NCBI RefSeq assembly: GCF_016862775.1 | Contig: NZ_BONP01000004.1 | Location: forward strand, 124,001-188,000 | Direction: 5' to 3' | DNA: 64,000 nt | DNA from: Cellulomonas phragmiteti | GTDB taxonomy: Bacteria > Actinomycetota > Actinomycetes > Actinomycetales > Cellulomonadaceae | Part shown: positions 61,563 to 64,000 of the stretch, in pieces | How positions within the stretch are numbered: the first letter of the stretch is position 1 | Layout of the letters: each line of letters starts with the position of its first letter | The notes under the pieces: generated by a model | What the model was told of the DNA's origin: nothing | The model's database searches: none | Seen by the model: only the letters and a program-made list of their open reading frames with translations | Position numbers and translations under genes: made by a program

Positions 61563-63809
61563 GTGGGCGACCACGGCGCCGCCGTCCTGCTCGCGCTGCT
61601 GGGTGCCGCCTGCTTCGCGGTGGCCTCCGTCCTCCAGCACCACGAGGTGCGCGCGGGCCACCCGGTCGAGCACCCCGACCGTGGCCGGGATGCCGACGCC
61701 GGGCTCGCGCAGCGCCTGCTGCCGGCGCGCCACCTCCTGGGGATCATGCAGCGCCCGCGGTGGCTCGCGGGGCTGGGGATCGCGGGCCTCGGCGCGGTGG
61801 TCCACGCCGTCGCCCTGCTCCTGGCCCCCCTGCGCGTGGTGCAGCCGGTCGGGGTCCTCGCGGTCCCGCTGGCGGTGCTGATCGCGGCGGCCCGCACCCG
61901 CCGACGCCCGGCAGCGGGTGTGGTCGTGGGGACGACGACGAGCATCGTCGGCGTCGTCGTCTTCGTCGCGACGTCCGCAGGCTCTGCGGCGAGCCGCACA
62001 CCCGCACGCGGCGCCACCCTGGTCGTCGTCCTGGGCGTCCTCGGGGTCGTCGTGCTCCTCGCCGCGGCCGGGCTGACCCGGTCCGGCACGGTGCGGTGCG
62101 TCGCGCTGGCCACGGCGGGCGCGTCGGCGTTCGGACTCGTCTCGGCCCTCGTGCGCGTCCTGTCGCAGCTGGTCGCGACCGACGGGCTGGCGTGGGGCGA
62201 CCACCGCGTGCTCGGCACCGTCGGCGGGCTGGTGGCCGCGCTGGCTGTCGGGGGCTGGCTCGTCCAGCAGGCGTACCACGCGGGGTCGCCCGAGGTCGTG
62301 ATCGCCTGCCTCACCGTCGTCGACCCGATCGTGGCGGTGCTGGTCGGCGCCCTCCTGCTCGGCGAGGGCGCGGCCACGCCCGCGGCGACCTGGACGCTCC
62401 TCGCCGCGGCGGCGGCAGCGGCCACGGCGGGGGTCCTCACCCTCGCCCACCACCACCCCGACGCCGTCCGTGCCCGTGCCCTGACGCGCGAGCCCGCCCT
62501 CGCCCACCCCCGACCTCGGGAGCTCACTGTGACCGCACTTCGCCTGCTCATCGGCGCCGAGACCTACCCGCCGGACGTGAACGGCGCCGCGCGCTTCGCC
62601 GGGCGCCTGGCCACCGGGCTCGCGGCCCGGGGGCACGAGGTCCACGTCGTCGCGCCGTCCCCGACCGGCCCGCCGGGTGTGGTCGAGGTGGACGGCGTGA
62701 CCGTCCACCGCGTCAGCTCCACGCGGTACGGGCCCCTCGAGGCGATGCGGGTCTGCACGCCGTGGGATGCCGCACGGGAGACGGCGCGGATCGTGCGGGA
62801 GATCGACCCCGACGTGGTGCACACCCAGGGCCACCTCGCCGTCGGACGCGGCGTCGTGCACGCCGCGCGACGCTCCGGCCGCCGGATCGTGGCGACGAAC
62901 CACCTGATGCCCGAGAACGTCGTCGGCTACCTGCCGCTCCCGGCCGTGGTCCGGGACGCGGTCGGGAGGTGGATGTGGCGCGACCTGGGCCGCGTCTACG
63001 GCCACGCCCAGGTCGTCACCGCTCCCACGCCGCGTGCCGTCGAGCTGCTCACCGAGCGGGCCGGGATCGCGGCGGCCGTCGCGGTGTCGAACGGCATCGA
63101 CACCGACCGGTTCCGGCCCCGGCCGCACGGGCTCGCCCTCGAGCCCACGATCCTGTTCGTGGGTCGCCTCGATCCGGAGAAGCGCGTCGACGAGCTCCTG
63201 CGCGCCGTCGCGGCGCTGCCGAGCACCGTCCGCTGCCGCGTCGAGGTCGTCGGGGAGGGACCCCGGCGCACCGCGTGGGCCGCTCTCGCGGCCGACCTCG
63301 GCATCGCCGACCGGGTGCGCTTCCGGGGCCTGGTCACCGACGACGAGCTGCTGGAGTGCTACGCGCGCGCCGACCTGTTCTGCATGCCCGGGGTGGCCGA
63401 GCTGCAGAGCCTCGTGACGCTCGAGGCGATGGCGGCGGGGCTGCCCGTCGTCGCGGCCGACGCGATGGCCCTGCCCCACCTCGTCCGGCCCGGGGTCAAC
63501 GGGCGGCTCTACCGGCCGGGGGACGTCACCGAGCTCTCGGGTCACCTGGCCGACCTGCTCGCCGACCCCGGGCTGCGCCACCGGCACGGGCGCGCGAGCC
63601 GCGGGATCGTCGCCGAGCACACCGTCGACGCGACGCTCGGCGCGTACGAGGCCGTGTACGCCAGGGCGCTGGACCGCGAGCCCGTCACCGCGGACAGGTC
63701 CGCGTTCCCGGGCCTCCCACCAGCGGCGTCGCCGGTCGCGAGTCGGCTGCCTCAGCAGCGCCGACGTCCGGTGAGGTGGGACGACCTGGAGCCGGAGCCG
63801 ACGTGCTGA
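61563..63809 (+). CDS. DMT-type transporter fused to GT4 glycosyltransferase
   Basis: 748 residues in one frame, GTG behind GGGAGG. Residues 1-310 are a ten-helix DMT/EamA-like membrane domain (LLALLGAACFAVASVLQHHE, HAVALLLAPLRVVQPVGVLA, EVVIACLTVVDPIVAVLVGA). Residues about 323-748 are a GT4 enzyme (LLIGAETYPPDVNGAARFAG, VATNHLMPENVVGYL, ILFVGRLDPEKRVDELL, FCMPGVAELQSLVTLEAMA). An internal GTG at 62529 with CGGGAG six bases before it could start a separate 426-residue glycosyltransferase, so both fused and separate products may be made. No stop separates them. Next is a DedA gene. Confidence 0.8.
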   Translation: MGDHGAAVLLALLGAACFAVASVLQHHEVRAGHPVEHPDRGRDADAGLAQRLLPARHLLGIMQRPRWLAGLGIAGLGAVVHAVALLLAPLRVVQPVGVLAVPLAVLIAAARTRRRPAAGVVVGTTTSIVGVVVFVATSAGSAASRTPARGATLVVVLGVLGVVVLLAAAGLTRSGTVRCVALATAGASAFGLVSALVRVLSQLVATDGLAWGDHRVLGTVGGLVAALAVGGWLVQQAYHAGSPEVVIACLTVVDPIVAVLVGALLLGEGAATPAATWTLLAAAAAAATAGVLTLAHHHPDAVRARALTREPALAHPRPRELTVTALRLLIGAETYPPDVNGAARFAGRLATGLAARGHEVHVVAPSPTGPPGVVEVDGVTVHRVSSTRYGPLEAMRVCTPWDAARETARIVREIDPDVVHTQGHLAVGRGVVHAARRSGRRIVATNHLMPENVVGYLPLPAVVRDAVGRWMWRDLGRVYGHAQVVTAPTPRAVELLTERAGIAAAVAVSNGIDTDRFRPRPHGLALEPTILFVGRLDPEKRVDELLRAVAALPSTVRCRVEVVGEGPRRTAWAALAADLGIADRVRFRGLVTDDELLECYARADLFCMPGVAELQSLVTLEAMAAGLPVVAADAMALPHLVRPGVNGRLYRPGDVTELSGHLADLLADPGLRHRHGRASRGIVAEHTVDATLGAYEAVYARALDREPVTADRSAFPGLPPAASPVASRLPQQRRRPVRWDDLEPEPTC

Positions 63810-64000
63810 CCGACCTGCTGGGCTGGGTGCTCGACGCGATCCAGGCGATCGACCCCGCTCTGCGCACGGTCGTCGCAGGGCTGGTCATGGCGCTGGAGAC
63901 GAGCGCGCTCATCGGCCTCGTCGTCCCTGGCGACGTCGTCGTCCTCGCCGCTGCGACCGGCGCCACCTCCGTGGGGAGCGCGGCGCTGCTCACGGCGGCG
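63803..64000 (+). CDS. DedA-family membrane protein (5' part)
   Basis: 66 visible codons from GTG 63803, overlapping the end of the fusion gene by seven bases. LRTVVAGLVMALETSALIGL followed by VVPGDVVVLAAA is the start of a DedA/SNARE-associated membrane protein (canonical E..PG(E/D) motif). These act in lipid scrambling and envelope homeostasis. The rest lies outside the window. Confidence 0.75.
   Translation, partial: MLTDLLGWVLDAIQAIDPALRTVVAGLVMALETSALIGLVVPGDVVVLAAATGATSVGSAALLTAA

Overview
The window is chromosomal DNA from a high-GC Gram-positive bacterium (Actinomycetota). By eye it runs at roughly 70-75% G+C, with strong third-position G/C bias, many GTG starts and very dense gene packing. 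A secreted lytic polysaccharide monooxygenase with a cellulose-binding module, a secreted SGNH esterase with a ricin-type lectin domain, and LacI-type operator palindromes fit a polysaccharide-degrading soil actinobacterium of the Cellulomonas type. That placement is inference. No rRNA, tRNA, CRISPR array, prophage or insertion sequence was seen.

Layout. (1) 1-12521, minus strand: a six-gene, mostly translationally coupled operon that opens with a 133-residue protein. It continues with proteins of 418 and 1,121 residues, an HNH endonuclease, a degenerate HNH paralogue, and a protein of at least 1,837 residues with C-terminal LysM-like repeats that runs off the window. None has a visible signal peptide, and the operon sits behind an AT-rich leader. 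I recognise no described system with this make-up, and it is the best candidate for something new. (2) 12.7-18 kb: a pterin-dehydratase/VOC fusion, a lipoprotein, and a copper-handling operon (small membrane protein, YcnI, CopC-CopD, second YcnI). (3) 18-26.9 kb: single-gene units including DUF2071, GNAT, FAD monooxygenase, DHFR-like, Ltp-repeat protein, LPMO, AraC/GyrI regulator, CaCA antiporter, a 27-residue small protein and a membrane protein.

(4) 26993-32623: six overlapping genes encoding a VanX-like dipeptidase, an alanine-racemase-type enzyme, a D-Ala-D-X ligase, an acyltransferase-3 membrane protein, and a NarL/LuxR-type histidine kinase and response regulator. The enzyme set matches D-Ala-D-Ser glycopeptide-resistance operons that have split racemase parts, but the two-component system is of a different class. 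(5) 32.6-37 kb: a gene-decay zone with a RelE-type toxin-antitoxin pair, a truncated SDR, a truncated MerR behind a 26-bp palindrome, a DinB protein, a WYL regulator and a frameshifted HEAT-repeat gene. (6) 37.4-45.8 kb: a Tat-exported amidohydrolase with lower G+C and a substituted metal ligand, a CPA2 antiporter, HAD, DinB and SDR genes, an esterase remnant, a saccharopine-dehydrogenase-like protein and a DUF4303 protein.

(7) 45.8-52 kb: the SGNH-lectin esterase with an upstream operator, two hypotheticals, and a coupled trio of KAS III-like ketosynthase, haem-oxygenase-like diiron protein and unknown protein that looks like a small biosynthetic locus. (8) 52-64 kb: kinase, SRPBCC, an ABC exporter with TetR regulator, an ArsR regulator with two cation-efflux proteins, a MerR regulator, a lone LuxR HTH protein, a glycosyltransferase/hydrolase pair, a DMT-transporter/glycosyltransferase fusion and the start of a DedA protein.
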